Program-made: the position numbers and the translations under genes
Part shown: positions 21,595 to 34,300 of the stretch, piece by piece
Layout of the letters: each line of letters starts with the position of its first letter
How positions within the stretch are numbered: the first letter of the stretch is position 1
Notes under the pieces: generated by a model
The model's database searches: none
What the model saw: only the letters and a program-made list of their open reading frames with translations
What the model was told of the DNA's origin: nothing
Source: Nilaparvata lugens
Taxonomy: Eukaryota; Arthropoda; Insecta; Hemiptera; Delphacidae
Direction of reading: 5' to 3'
NCBI RefSeq assembly: GCF_014356525.2
Contig: NC_052505.1
Location: 25,193,432-25,257,431, forward strand
Length of the DNA: 64,000 nucleotides

Positions 21595-24588
21595 ATGAGT
21601 AACAACAACTTATCAAATTTGCTCAGCTTCGAGGATCTTGATTATTTTGAAGAAATAAACGATGAAGTGATCAACAACAGTCAACAACTTTGTGCAGCAT
21701 TGAGTTCTTGTGATTTGAGCATCTTCTGTCTCAATATAAGGAGTATCAGAAGAAATTTTGATGAGCTGATGATTCAATTGTGCGACATTAATTTTTCTTT
21801 TGATGTTATTATTCTAACCGAATGCTGGATTAGGACTGAATTTGTACTCCAGTCCATTCGAGGATATGATGTATTTTCCACCATAAACAACCCATTACAA
21901 AATGATGGTGTAGTTGTTTATGTTAAAGATAGTATAAATGTACAATGTGTTGAGCTACATATTAACCAGGCAAATGTCCTACATATTCGGTTGGATGCAG
22001 CAGACAAAAAGTGGAACATCCTTGCAATATACAGATCACCGTCCTTCAATGATATTACAGATTTCCTGAGTGACTTAGAATCGATCCTGAATGAATTAAG
22101 AGGGCAACAAGTCATATGTGCCGGAGACATGAATATTAACACCCTTCAAATTCGTCCACATCATCAATTGAATGACTACTGCGATCTTCTAAGCGAGCAT
22201 GGGCTCAGACTCTGCATTAAGCAAGCAACCAGAACTACAACAGAAACTGCTTCTTGCATAGATCACATTGCTACCAACTCCAGAGATAATCTTTTTCCAA
22301 TCATTTATGAATCAACAATAACTGACCACTTCACCACAATTCTAGGAGTGCAACATATTTCGAGAAATAGTGCAAATGAAACTGGAACACATGAAATAAA
22401 CGAGAAAATAGACATTAATAGCTTGAAGAATGAACTACTGAATGAGGAGTGGATTCATGTTTTAGAAGATAATAATCCAGATACATCTTATGACACCTTC
22501 TTATCAACTCTGAGACAACATATACAAAATAATATCAAGCAGCATCGGCGGCAGAAGAAGTACAAACCCATCAAACCATGGATCACCAGAGGTATAGTAG
22601 CAGCAATAAGAACCAGAAATCTACTCAACAAAAGAAGAAAGGAAGACCCAACAACATTAACTTAACCAACTTCTATCGTCGGTATAGGAATACACTCACA
22701 GCTTTAATTCATGAAACAAAGGACCAATACTATAGAGAGAAATTGTATGAAGCTGGAAAGGATAATAAAAAAATGTGGAAAGTAATCAAAGATGCTACTG
22801 ACTCTAAATCAAAAACAAAAATGAAATTGAATGCTATTAAAATAGATGATAGGATTTTCAATCTAAAGGAAAATCCAGAAACTGTGCTCAACCACATGAA
22901 TAACTTTTTCACAAATGTAGGTGAAGAAATGGCGGAGACAATAATAGATTCCTTAAGAAAACCACTAGACCAAATCATATCCCAATATAAACCTGTTACA
23001 AGAACTCTACACTCCATCTACTTTCACCCAGTAACTGAAGATGAGCTTCTTGAAGCTATTAGTAGTTTGCGAAATGACAGTGCTCCAGGACTTGATGGAA
23101 TCAATAATAGAACATTGAAGTCGATAAAAAATGTAATTGTAAAACCATTAATTCACATATTTAATTTAAGTCTGTCAAAAGGAATTTTTCCAAAAGCTAT
23201 GAAAGAGACATGTGTTAGACCATTACATAAAGGAGGCGACAAAACAAATGCCACCAATTACAGGCCTATTTCACTTATAAGCAATATTTCTAAGATTTTG
23301 GAAAAACTGGTAAAGAAACGTCTTGTGAATTACATGGAAAAAAACAACTTACTATCTAGGAATCAATTTGGTTTTCGTGAGGGGAGGAGTACAGAAGATG
23401 CGGTATTAGAATTGTCAAATTTTGTCACAGATAAGCTAGAAAATAACAAAAAATGTGCAGCAGTGTTCCTGGACCTAGCAAAAGCTTTTGACACTGTTAA
23501 TCACAGTTTGCTGCTGAAGAAATTAGAAGCCATGGGAATTAGAGGAGTTCCTCTAGCATGGTTTAGATCATACCTCTGTGACCGGCGTCAAAAAGTCAAA
23601 GTTGAAGAACATCTCAGTTCAGAGGAACGATGAAGTTTGGGATTCCCCAAGGAACAGTTCTTGGGCCAATTCTGTATTTGGCATATGCAAATGAGCTATG
23701 TTCAATTAAGATAAGAGGAAGAGTAATAGCTTTTGCTGATGATACGTGTATACTATTTGAAGGAAACACCTGGGAGGAAGTTTTTAATCTGGCACAGGAA
23801 GAATTGATCAAAGTCGATAAATGGTTAAGAGAAAATTTGCTTACAGTAAATGCAACAAAAACGAAATTTTTAGCCTTTTCTCTGACAGAACGGACGAGAC
23901 CACCGGATTCTTCAATAATCCTGCATCACTGTGGAAGCACCAACAACCCGTGTGATTGCCCTTCAATTCAACAAGTCAATGAAATAAAATATTTAGGAAC
24001 AATAGTGGACAACAAATTCAAATGGGACAAGCACATTAATCTATCAATTACCCGGATCAGGAAGCTTCTCTACAAATTCTATCAACTCCGTAAAATCCTC
24101 AACTATGAGACATTAAAAACTGTTTATTTTTCTTTAGTGCAATCAATTTTAAGATACGTCATAATTATCTGGGGAGCTACGAATTTTACACATGTTGAAC
24201 CTCTCTATAAACTTCATAACGAATACTAAAAATAATAGGCTTCAAGGAGAATCAATTCCCCACGAACATTCTTTTCAAGGACAGTAAAGTACTGAGTGTA
24301 AGACAACTCTACATCCAGGCTATCATCACGCGAATGAGGAGAAACAACGAACACATAAGACTGGCAGATCATAACCATCAAACAAGGCAGAGAAACACGT
24401 ATTCAATAGTACCAAGGATGAACACTACATTTGGGCAAAGAAACTACACATATTTGGGACCAAAAATTTATAATTCAATACCAAGTTACATTAGGGAAGA
24501 ATTCAATAGACACAGGTTCAAGAAAAGTTTATTTTCCTGGTTGGTTGATATTGGAGTGGAAAATTGTGAAAATTTAGTTAGACTGTAA
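21595..24588 (+). pseudogene. LINE endonuclease-reverse transcriptase ORF, frameshifted
   Basis: ATG 21595 lies one codon after the helicase stop (TAA ATA ATG) in the same frame. The APE endonuclease shows CLNIRSIRRNFDEL, ILTECWI (catalytic Glu), IYRSPSF, CAGDMNIN, SCIDHIATN and ITDHFTT. A frame change near 22640 leads to the RT: NYRPISLISNISKILEK, NQFGFREGRSTEDAVLEL, FLDLAKAFDTVNH, then after a change near 23625 GIPQGTVLGPILYL and the catalytic AFADDTCI (FADD box). The thumb region follows (YLGTIVDNKFKWDKHI, QSILRYVIIIWG). A last break near 24229 precedes NTTFGQRNYTYLGPKIYNSI. The enzyme would perform target-primed reverse transcription. Three breaks make this copy defective unless they are assembly errors. 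Confidence 0.85.
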
Positions 24589-25095
24589 ATATTGAAACTA
24601 TTTATTCTTCATTCCACTCTTTACTGTTTTTCATTTTTCTAAAAATAACCTTTCTTATTATTATCCTTAATAGAACATTAATATTTATTTACTAATTCCA
24701 TAATTTTGTTTGTTTGTATTATACATTTTTACTAATTTTATTATAAAAAACTTTAATCCCATATCAGTGAATGAAGTTTGTAAATAGTAATTATTACACG
24801 CAATAAGCAACTAATTACTTATACCCCAACACATATAATATATAGTGGGGTGTATATTTATTCATTGAAATTATCATTTATTCATTGTTGAAACACCGCT
24901 GATTTATGTAGTTATATTACAATACTATATTATCAATATTCTAATGTTGCATTCAATCTTCATTGTAATTAATAAGTTTTCATAATATGTGAAATTTGTT
25001 GCATAATTGGCTGTTGTACTGTAATTTATTGTAGATTCGTGTATGAACCAGAATGTATTGTAACTTACTTGAATAAATAAATACAACAATAATTT
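24589..25095 (+). other. LINE 3' untranslated region
   Basis: AT-rich sequence after the RT stop. It ends around TTGAATAAATAAATACAACAAT, which contains polyadenylation-like AATAAA words and probably marks the 3' terminus. Confidence 0.5.
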
Positions 25096-25124
25096 ATATT
25101 CATAGTTGTTCATTTGAGTGACAA

Positions 25125-25272
25125 GGTCCCGGTTGCAGAAAAGCCGGTTAAATTTCAACCGTGATTAATTTCACGAGACTCAATCAAGAATGGTTTTATG
25201 AAAAGACGGCTTCTTATTGTTTATCTTGGAATTATTCATGGTTAAAATTTAATCGGCTTTTGTGCAACCGAC
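25125..25272. mobile_element. palindromic MITE, GGTTGCAC family, copy A
   Basis: A near-perfect inverted structure. The left arm has CCGGTTGCAGAAAAGCCGG, then TTAAATTTCAACCGTGATTA; the right arm ends in AATCGGCTTTTGTGCAACCG. Related copies lie at 25320, 44733 and 49245. Confidence 0.75.
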
Positions 25273-25317
25273 ACTAGGTGTTTCTATAGATGATCCCACT
25301 GCAACACATACTTTGAC

Positions 25318-25400
25318 TAGGGCCCAGTTGCACAAAAGCCGGTTAGATTTTAACCGTGATTAATTTCATGAGACTCAATCAGAGAAGGGTTTTATCTAGC
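25318..25400. mobile_element. GGTTGCAC-family MITE, half copy B
   Basis: The left arm only: CCCAGTTGCACAAAAGCCGG, then TTAGATTTTAACCGTGATTA and CAATCAGAGAAG. It breaks off at about 25400, where the GTTATACG array begins. Confidence 0.7.
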
Positions 25401-25404
25401 ATAG

Positions 25405-25640
25405 TGTACCTGAGGCCCATGTTATACGAGTGCTAATAACGTCGCGCTAATGACGCGAGAAACTGGGCGTTGAATGTCCATGTTATACGTGGCGCTACCA
25501 ACGCTGCGCTAAACACGTAACGCTAACGCGTACCCATGTTATACGAGCGCTAATGTTGCGGCGTCAACGCGGCGTTGGCAATGCTAAACCAAGTTGCTGA
25601 GAGCGTTGACAGCGCGTTGTCTGCACGTCAGCCAATAATT
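25405..25640. repeat. GTTATACG-rich, CpG-rich array (left)
   Basis: At least three spaced copies of CATGTTATACGwG (about 25417, 25470 and 25532) are separated by GCGCTAA, AACGCTGCG and GCGGCGTTGG words. CpG density is far above the neighbourhood. An opposite-orientation counterpart lies at 28130-28240. Confidence 0.65.
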
Positions 25641-26629
25641 GCTCAACAATAAATAGGACACCATCCAGTTGGGCTGCTTCACACGACTGAAAAATATTTT
25701 TCCTCCACCTACTGTCTAAAGTACTTACTTTACTCCCTGAAACATAATACTAAAGTGTCACTTTTTCGCTCTCGGTAGTAAAAAACAGAAAAACTCCCTA
25801 GGGAGTAAAAGTGACTCCATTTAAATAACATGGGAAGCATCTCTATTTTAAAAACTTACATGATAATAGGTTAGAAGGTCTAAGCTCAGATGAGAAAGTG
25901 TAATAGAGGTGTCTGTCATTGAGTCAACTGAATTCAATAACACAACCAGAAATTTGATCAACTCATGAAATATTTTTGTATGATATTATATTCTTAATAT
26001 TAGTAGACATAAAAATTTATACAATTTTTAAAATATTTTATTCTATTCAAAATACCAGCCAACAATATTTTTGATCTGCATTCTGCAATTCAAATCTGAA
26101 CCGCGTGATCTGGAGTCAGCCATTTTTGGTAGCCTGCCCAGCTGATATAATTCTTACAACTTTGGCCGATAGATAGCGCAATCGGCAGTGCCAACAGACG
26201 ACCGGTTTTAGGTTTTAGATTTAGGTTATGTTGTTAGGAAACATTGTCACCAATACGTAAGTTATTAGAATGATTTAATTTGCAGTTTCTATAAAAATGT
26301 AGATGGAGGAAAAATGTTGTGTACATCACGAGCGAAAAATACTTTTTCTCCCTCAGGAAAATTGTTGCCCTCGGCTTCGCCTCGGGCTTCAAACTTTTTC
26401 CCACAGGGAGAAAAAGTCGTACTCTTCACTCTGGATATACAAATAACTATTTTCCCTCAGGGAGAAAAAATGTATCTTTCACTCAAGATATACAGTTAAC
26501 TATTGCAGATTTATACTTGATGAAAATATATAATTTTTGATTTCAACAAAGTTCTTCTCGCCGGAGGTGTGGTGGGAGTGGTAGTGGGTTAATTTAAGTG
26601 GACAGGGTTGGCTCTCAAAACTATAATAC
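25641..26629. other. non-coding with short inverted CTCCCT/AGGGAG repeats
   Basis: Contains palindromic motifs around ACTCCCTAGGGAGT (25793-25806) and repeated TTTTTCTCCCTCAGG / CAGGGAGAAAAA units at 26.34-26.47 kb. The small open frames here are products of these repeats. Confidence 0.4.
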
Positions 26630-28035
26630 TTGACTCTTACTTTTATTGTCCTTTCGTGTGCGAGTCATTTCCTGCCAGGTCTCATAGATAGCCTCCCCAA
26701 CTTTACTCCAGCACTTAGCCTTCAATTGGTTAAATCTTGGTTCAACAAACATTTATTAACACTTAATGTTACAAAAAGTATTTTTATGACCTTTTCTCCG
26801 GATGCAAGGGGCCAACCAAATGATGTGAATTCAATTAAGATCCACTCGCTGAACTGTAATCACACTCCTCAAGCTCCTTGCCAGTGTCCAGAATTAAAAA
26901 AAGTAGATAAGCCAAATATCTTGGTGTTTTTTTAGACCCACATTTAAAATGGGATATACATATAAATAACATGTGCAACCGTGAAATACCTCACTTATAA
27001 ATTTTTTAACCTTAATAAACTTAAAAATTCCAGATTAACAAGAATAATTTACTTTGCCTATGCGCAGTCCATATTACAGTATAGTATTCTGGCATGGGGT
27101 GGAGCAGTGAGTTGTCATTTAAATAAGATATTCACCATACAGAAACATTTAATTAAAAACAATATTAGGCAAGCCTAGACGTTATCCTACTCGCAACTTA
27201 TTTGCAGAGTTCAATGTCTTAACTGTCAGACAACTATACATAAAAAGTTTATTACTGAATATCAACAAAAATAAACATATGTATAATTTACGACAATCAA
27301 TTTATAACCTTAGACCGTCTAGCCTGACTTTTGAGTCTTCCAGAGTAAATTTGAGTGTTTGTGGGAGACAGTTCATGTTCACTTGTTCTAGATTGGTAAA
27401 TTTCATCCCTCATCACTTTATAACAAATAGCATCAATAACAAGCTCATTGTTGAAATGGAAAAATGGATCAAAGAATCTAATATTACAGATCGCCTTTTC
27501 TGAGTGAATGCTTGAATATGGAGGATCAAATACATTTTGGATGAAAAATAAATCTATTATGTCACTTTTTTCTATATATCTTTCTATATTTTCCTTTTTT
27601 CTACTATATCTCAATATTATATTTCTCTATACAGAAAATTTCTTAACTAACTTATCTTTAACAATGCGTTTCGATCAGTTATATTAGTTTTAACTTTCAG
27701 TTTCTTTCTTTATCTATCAGCTCTTTCTGTCTTTTTCTCTTTCTTTGTCTATCAGTTCTTTCTGTCTTTTTCTCTTTCTTTATCTATCAGTTCTTTCTGT
27801 CTTTTTCTCTTTTATTTTTTACAGTTTTTTCATATTCTTCTAGTTTAAATCAAAACATAGCAAATACAGTACGATTAAAAAAATTTGTTAGTAATTTTAC
27901 TTAATGAAAATACAACACTCTTACACTGCGCACGGGTCCCAAGACTTGCAGTGTAAATTCCAAGTAATGAAAAAATGAATATTTTGTATTTTTTGTTCTT
28001 CATGGAAATAAATTGATTTTGATTTTTGATTTGAA
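26630..28035 (+). pseudogene. 5'-truncated LINE RT end and 3' UTR
   Basis: Frames give WFNKHLLTLNVTKSIFMTFS, then a PCQCPELKK segment, YKFFNLNKLKNSRLTRIIYF, QSILQYSILAWGGA, and a final LSVCGRQFMFTCSRLVNFIP. This is the RT C-terminal order of the helicase-LINE type, though a diverged copy. Frame breaks occur near 26.93, 27.18 and 27.28 kb. The 3' UTR is TTTC-rich and ends in AATAAATTGATTTTGATTTT at about 28005-28035. No helicase segment remains because the copy is truncated. Confidence 0.75.
27704..27812. repeat. 37-bp tandem repeat, about 3 copies
   Basis: The unit TCTATCAGTTCTTTCTGTC plus TTTTTCTCTTTCTT recurs three times in the 3' UTR of the LINE fragment. Confidence 0.85.
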
Positions 28036-28089
28036 TTGTCTATTATTAGTATCTATTGTAGTCACTCGATTTGACACGGATAGAAGTAG

Positions 28090-28245
28090 TGAACGGTGGA
28101 GAGTAGTGAAGCACAGTACTTGAAAAACCACTGCGCGTCAACAACGCTGTGTATAACTTGGTCGAGCATTGCCAACACCAGCGTACTCGCCGGCGTTGAT
28201 GACGCTTCGTATAACTTGCACTATGGAAGTACCATAGGACTGCTA
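28090..28245. repeat. GTTATACG-rich array (right, inverted)
   Basis: CGTATAACTTG-type words (about 28150 and 28212) are reverse complements of the GTTATACG words at 25.4-25.6 kb, again among AACGCT and GGCGTTGATGACGC words. Confidence 0.6.
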
Positions 28246-28410
28246 ACCCGACGCTAAAATCGCCGCGTTAAGCGCTGATAAGCTCCCTATCGATAAGATA
28301 AGTTAAGCTCCATCATGCGCCTGCTATATTTCCGTTGTGAAGGTGCTCACTTATTTGAAAGAACCATACTCCTCTAAATAACTATTTATGAGTCTAAATA
28401 TAGCTTCTCG

Positions 28411-30619
28411 GTGGTTCGAAACCCACCTATATATGTAGGTCCAATCATCTCTCATTATCATCCGTCTCATCACCCATGCACAAGCCTAAAGCTCATGCGG
28501 GTGTCATCCTCAGGAAAAATTATGTTTCAAATCTCCTTGAAGCGTACAGTAAGCTTCACCCGCATTAATTTTGTTCTGTTTATTTTCACAGGAAATAAGG
28601 ACACCGGCTTACAAAAGATGGATAAAGAGGCTGTCGATTTTCAAGATGATAAGTGGAAGAAGCTCGTATCAAGATCTGTGGACGAAGTATCAAAGAGGAA
28701 TCTGGGGGAAAAATTGATGCTGCTTATAGTGAAGTGGATTTAAGAATGGAGGTGTACAACAATTGGTGGAAATGTGTTAGGAGTACATGAAGTTTACTGC
28801 GTATCCTTTACTTATGTGCACGTGAAAGTGGCTGGGGACAGTATGAATTATACTTGTGATGTTGTTAGTCGTGTTTTTTGTCGTGGTAGGCCTTCTGCAC
28901 AAATCTTTATTGATAGAGACTGCCGCACTTACAATAGCTGGAGAGAATATAAAGAAAATAATCAACTACCCAAAGGTTTTATGTTCTTACCTGTAGAAGG
29001 TGAATATTCAGCTAACTGTCTAATGTGTGCTGTTTCTACTCCAGCTGGCCTATTCAAGGCAGAGACTCTATGTGCTTTAGATAGTACAGCTCAAGTAGTG
29101 GCAAAAGTAGCTGACATTGTCACTGTCACCTCCCTATTTATACCAGACAGCTTTGGTGTGGCTGTTGTAGCATCTTTTAGCACTTGTAGCATCGGTGATT
29201 TCCAATTGCTATTCCGCATCTCGCACTGCAAACAAGCTTCTGGATAGATATGAACACAATCAGAGCATTAGTTTCAGTGATGCAGAAGCAAGGCAACTGT
29301 GGGTTACTGCAGCTATTTATGGTTTCAGTGCTATAACTGCAGGAGTATCATTGAAAACGGGTCCATCAGCACTTTTAAAAGGGTCCACTTTATTCAGCAG
29401 GTCTGCCAGATCAGCTATACTCGTCAATTGTGGAATGTCAGTATTTAGAGAAAATCTAATACTTGCTCTTGATTTGTGTCCTACTGATTCTACTCTTGCA
29501 GAGATGAGTTTGAAAAGTTTCAAGGAGAAATGCTGTTTGTACTTCAATATTCTTTCACCGCATCATGAGTTTGTAAAAACCCTCGAACATGTCAGAGGTT
29601 TGACTTCTTTTCTGAAAATAATCACTGGTAAAACATGCGGTTATTTAAGATGGGTACATTATGACCTAGGCATTACTGGCACTGTTGTGAAACAGCCTTT
29701 GCATTTTATCAAACGATTTATTGAAATTGGTGGAAAGTTCACTATTAACATAAGTTTGATCAAACTTGAATCCCTTTATAGCAATATATTGAAGAGCATA
29801 ACTCATTTTCTGAACGGTGATGTTGATGAATTTGATGCAATGATGAGTTCAACGTGCAAAGAAATCTTGTCGGAGTTTCAGTTTGCATGGCAACAAGCAC
29901 AGAAAGAAATTCTAGAGTGAAAAATTCATTTTCAAAAGAAGTGATTTGGATTCTGAAGATGTTAGAAATATTTGTTTCATGTTGGATGGCATTGAAGAGT
30001 GTTTTGGGAAATTGAAGAAGAGATCAAAGATTAAGCTTTTAACCTTAATGGATGCTTTTTTAAAAGAACTGCAAGGTCCTTCAATATACTTTTTTGTAGA
30101 TCATTCTCCTGCTGAACATCTGAAAAGAGTCAAAGGTTTCTGTTTATTCTTAAGTAAAGAGGTTGAAACCAAAATAGTTGAAAAATATGAGAATGAGAAA
30201 ATGGAAGCAATGATTAATCAACAGAGCTTCTCACTGGAAAAGGATGATTTTGAAACTACCTGTTGTGAAGATGTCATTGATAACTTCAACATGGAGAAGT
30301 GTGTTGAAGTTTACAAAAAAATTTCATCTTCTTCAAATGTTGCAAGCTTGGTTGTTTCACAGACTTGGTAGAGATGCCTAATGTAAGCCAGTATTTATTT
30401 GTCAAGGACAAAACCAAACTCGATGACTTTGACTATTTGAATATCCTTGAAGAGAAAGCATACGGAACTTTCAACGTGGATCATGAAGATACACTAGTTG
30501 CACGAATGGAAAACACAGTTATTGTTGAATGTGGTGATACAAAAGCCTTGGCAATCTTCTTTACTCAGAGAAGACATAACAAAATAGAAGGTGTTCTAAC
30601 TTGCATCAATGACGGTTAG
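28411..30619 (+). pseudogene. DUF4781-family protein, frame-broken
   Basis: Coding sense begins after a good acceptor (TTTTCACAG at about 28590). Frames then overlap in series: 28591-28740, about 28750-29200, 29195-29920, 29925-30371 and 30365-30619. The family mark is FIDRDCRTYNSWREYKENNQ followed by LPxGFMFLPVEGEY. Next come a Gly/Ala/Val-rich hydrophobic segment and SASRTANKLLDRYEHNQSI with SDAEARQLWVTAAIYGF, an order I associate with insect DUF4781 proteins of unknown function. The C-terminal half is helical and charged. Three one-base frame changes without visible introns suggest a pseudogene, unless they are homopolymer errors. Confidence 0.65.
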
Positions 30620-31298
30620 CGATTTCTTGTAATGTTTTACAATAATGCATTTGATGATTAATTATTGTTTAATAGCTCCTAATTAAAAACCTAGCTCTAA
30701 TTTTGCAAACTTTGAAGATAATTTTAGTTTGGAGAAACTCTAAAAAGAATGAAAATTGATCTGTATGCTTTTCCTGTGGATAAAATAGTATGTGCTATTT
30801 TTCTATTAGACCTATTGATATTAAAATCGTTCATAACATTCTACTTTCCGCTTTTTTTATCCAGTAGATAATCAAGGTTTTTGGGTGGATACGTTAAGCG
30901 GCGATTCCTGCTAAGATGAAATTTGTGAGGCCCGCATAGATGGCTGCAATATTCTTCGAGCTTGAACTCACTTAAGGGACTTAATAAAACAACACGATTA
31001 TAATATTAGGTATTACTACATTATTTTTCTAATACTAGCATTACTTTTTATATTTGATTTCTACCTGAAGGTGGTAAATGTTAACCACCGGTCGTTCATA
31101 CGCAATGAAGCTTTATTATAATAATTGCATTCCAACACAGACATAGTGCATAATTATTATCGCTGTGAACAAATAGTAACATTCTCTCTTGACCTTGGCT
31201 GTGAAATCTACTAATCTGCCATCTATTGGTTAATTATCGGCATTATACAATGATATACGAGTATAATCCCAAAATTTAGAATGGATGAAAATCCATTT

Positions 31299-31349
<51 letters not shown>

Positions 31350-34300
31350 ATAAATGTACCTACATATCAGGAGCTAAACCTTCATTTTTCTTTTTTCTCT
31401 CTTGATATTAAAATATCCTGAGTATTTGATTATTAAAGACAAAATAGAAGTTTTGGACGATAGCCTGTGTTTTTTCTTTCTGAAAATTGTATTTGTTTGG
31501 TTCATCCAGTAAATAAAAATGGTTGTAATCTATGATGATTATAGTTGATGGTTATGAGCGTTGGCAGTACACATATATGCTTGATTTATGTAGAAATAGC
31601 CCAGTCGATAAAGACATTGATGCGCAACAAATTATGGGAAAGTTGAATTATGGAAGGGTGATAGTATATACATAGTAGATTGCCTGGAGCCGAAGAGTCC
31701 CCATCGTTACACCGCCTGCTTCCCCCCCCCCCCCCCAGTAGCCAACCAAAGTTTGAAACTTCATTGGTTTCTTAGAACAAGTATATTTCGGCTCCAAATC
31801 AATATATCGACCTGACTCTGATTTAGTCCTTTCAAGAATGAATAGGTCTACAATTAATGTTATATAGTACTCTATCGTATATATATATTTTTCAGAAAGC
31901 TATTTCCATACAAAGCCAGAAAATTGGGAAATTTTCACATCATCATTTTATATTATGTTAAGTTTTGAAACGACAGGAAGTGTATTTTTTTGTTGTCATA
32001 GCAATCCACCTCGGAAGCACTTGGTGATAGAGAATTGAATTTGGTCTCAAATTGTGTACCAGGACTTTTTCTTTCACGTGCATTAAATTACATTGAGAAT
32101 AGGCTAAGTAGTTTTGAAATGTATTAGGTAAGTTTAAAGAAGCCAAAGATGTCGAGAAATATATCCTCTCTCCAGAGTTCAAGCCATTTTCAATCAATGG
32201 AAGTGGATGGAGACAAGTAATTGGTATAGAATTGACTTAGGGAATTTTATCCTCTTTGATCTCAAATTTGTCTTCATCCACTCAGCTTGATTGAAAAATG
32301 GCTTGGACTCTGGAGTAACCTTTTATAGTAACCTCTACCATTATAACTTATATTCCAGCTGCTACAAATTGAATAAATAGACAATGCATTTTATGAGTGA
32401 TTTATTATAAGAATACGTTCAACAATGTTTGTATTTTCTGACGGCTAGATAAACAAATCCAATTAAACTCATGCAAATTGATTTTGACTACTGTATTCAA
32501 TAACTTTTTGTTGATGGTTTAATTTATAAATTATTCTAAACCATAGCAAATACAGCACATTCTGTTAATAGGGCGACATACGCTATTATCAAAATAGAAA
32601 TACTAATACATAAAACAGGTAACTAAAGATCTAGGAAATAGAAAATTTCTCAAAGACAAACAATAATAAACAATAGTGCAACTCAACATAATAAATAAAA
32701 CATATAACAAACAACAATAGAATTATTTTAAAACAAAATAGCTTAATGAACATTGACGAGTCATTACAATATGTGATGTACGGTATTTGTCCATACAATA
32801 ATGTAATTATCGTATGATAATAATCGTTTTCACTAAGATTACTTACTTGAAACTATACATATGAGAACTGATAATAATGTATGATTATTTTTCGAGTGAG
32901 TGTTAATTACTTTGGATGCTAAAATATTCTGTCTATTCAAATATTCAGTTCTAAAAGTACCGGTACATACAAACATTCTCAATTTATTACAGACAAAGAA
33001 GCTCTTTCTGACATTTCATACCTGAACCATTTCATCAGCACAAAAAAGGAACCTGTTTAAAGGAAGTTAGATACTGGCATAAAGTTAGACAATGCCTTTT
33101 TCTTAATTTCATTCAGTAAAATAAATATACTGAGATCAGTACCGTGTTACACCCATTTTAAATGGAAAACAGAACAATCGATCGGGAACTTACGTATCAT
33201 AACTAGTATTGACAAAATGATATGTGTAACTAAAAAATAAGAATAATATTCAATTATTATCATTGTTACAGTAGGTACCAGAATTATTACGGAAATAAGC
33301 TACCACATTTATACATTCTTAGAATTCGGTTCCTGTTTACATTAGCTTATCATTAGGCACTTGAATAGAGAATCTAAAATAGTATTTTTGGTATCCTAGC
33401 TGATTAAAATAATATAACTCCATAGAAAGTGCAAAAAAACTTGAAAGTTTGCTTTTCTAAGAGGCTTTATCTTGATCAGGAAGCAAATATATCAATGGTA
33501 ATTATTAGAAGCTGTCATTCATTTGGAAAATCAGTGAAGCACAAAGAAAGTATCATTCCTCATCAATCGATTGACAAAATTTCAATGATTGTCATTTATC
33601 AATCCAATATTAAATGCTATACGTTTTTCAAAGCTGTGAAGTATTGGAACTTTCATTGATGACTTTCCCACTATTGATTGTTGATAACAATATTTCTGGG
33701 AGGCTACTAGTTGAAGTATTAAATATTGTCATCAATAAGTGGAAATTACATTTCAATCTTAATTGAATTTGAGAAATTGTTTCAAATACCGTACTCTAAT
33801 TTTCATAGGAAGAAGTAAGCTGGAAGCACAAAATGCAAGGGATTTCATCTACGTTGAGCTTCTTTTGGAAACTGATATACACAATTGACTACTATAATAC
33901 AAAATTACATACGGAATTTCTTTGGCATAACTATATTTTTCAATATTGTACTTTATAAAAATTAATATCATTGGATTCAATTATTATTACAAAATGAGTC
34001 TCAATCACTTTTCATACAATACATGTTACTGTACCTGAGCTAACTACATACGGTAATTAAAAAAAATTAATAACGAGAAAATCAATAATTATATTACAAT
34101 GTTAATTTAGGTACTTCATCCACGAAGTAATCATTGGGAATTTTCATAGTTACAAGTGATACATGTAAATTCAAATAGTTAACTGAATTAACTATAGTTA
34201 ATAGTAACTTAAATGAGGATTAGTTATTTTTTCAATTAATCAATATAGTAAATAATATTCAATTTGACATTATTGTTATTGGTATTGTCTTGTGTGCGCT

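Larger units (their letters stand above)
18210..25095 (+). mobile_element. LINE carrying a viral-type SF1 helicase ORF
   Basis: A nearly full-length non-LTR retrotransposon in plus orientation. It comprises a leader (about 18210-18413), ORF1 with zinc knuckles (18414-19682), a helicase ORF (19669-21591), the endonuclease-RT region (21595-24588) and an AT-rich 3' UTR ending near an AATAAATAAATACAACAAT tail (about 25090). No LTRs are present. The 5' end lies within a few bases of the transposon TIR end, but its exact start is not defined. Zinc-knuckle ORF1 plus APE-type endonuclease and RT fits the jockey/I/R1 side of the LINE tree; the clade cannot be fixed by eye. Confidence 0.8.

Noticed and set aside
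18210..25095. Endogenous viral element as an isolated integration
   Set aside because: The helicase has overlapping or adjacent ORF junctions with LINE ORFs on the same strand, which argues for membership of the LINE. Kept as the main alternative in the findings.
26314..26540. Overlapping open frames with repeated SPSGK/FPQGEK-like units
   Set aside because: They arise from short inverted CTCCCTCAGG repeats, not from a gene.
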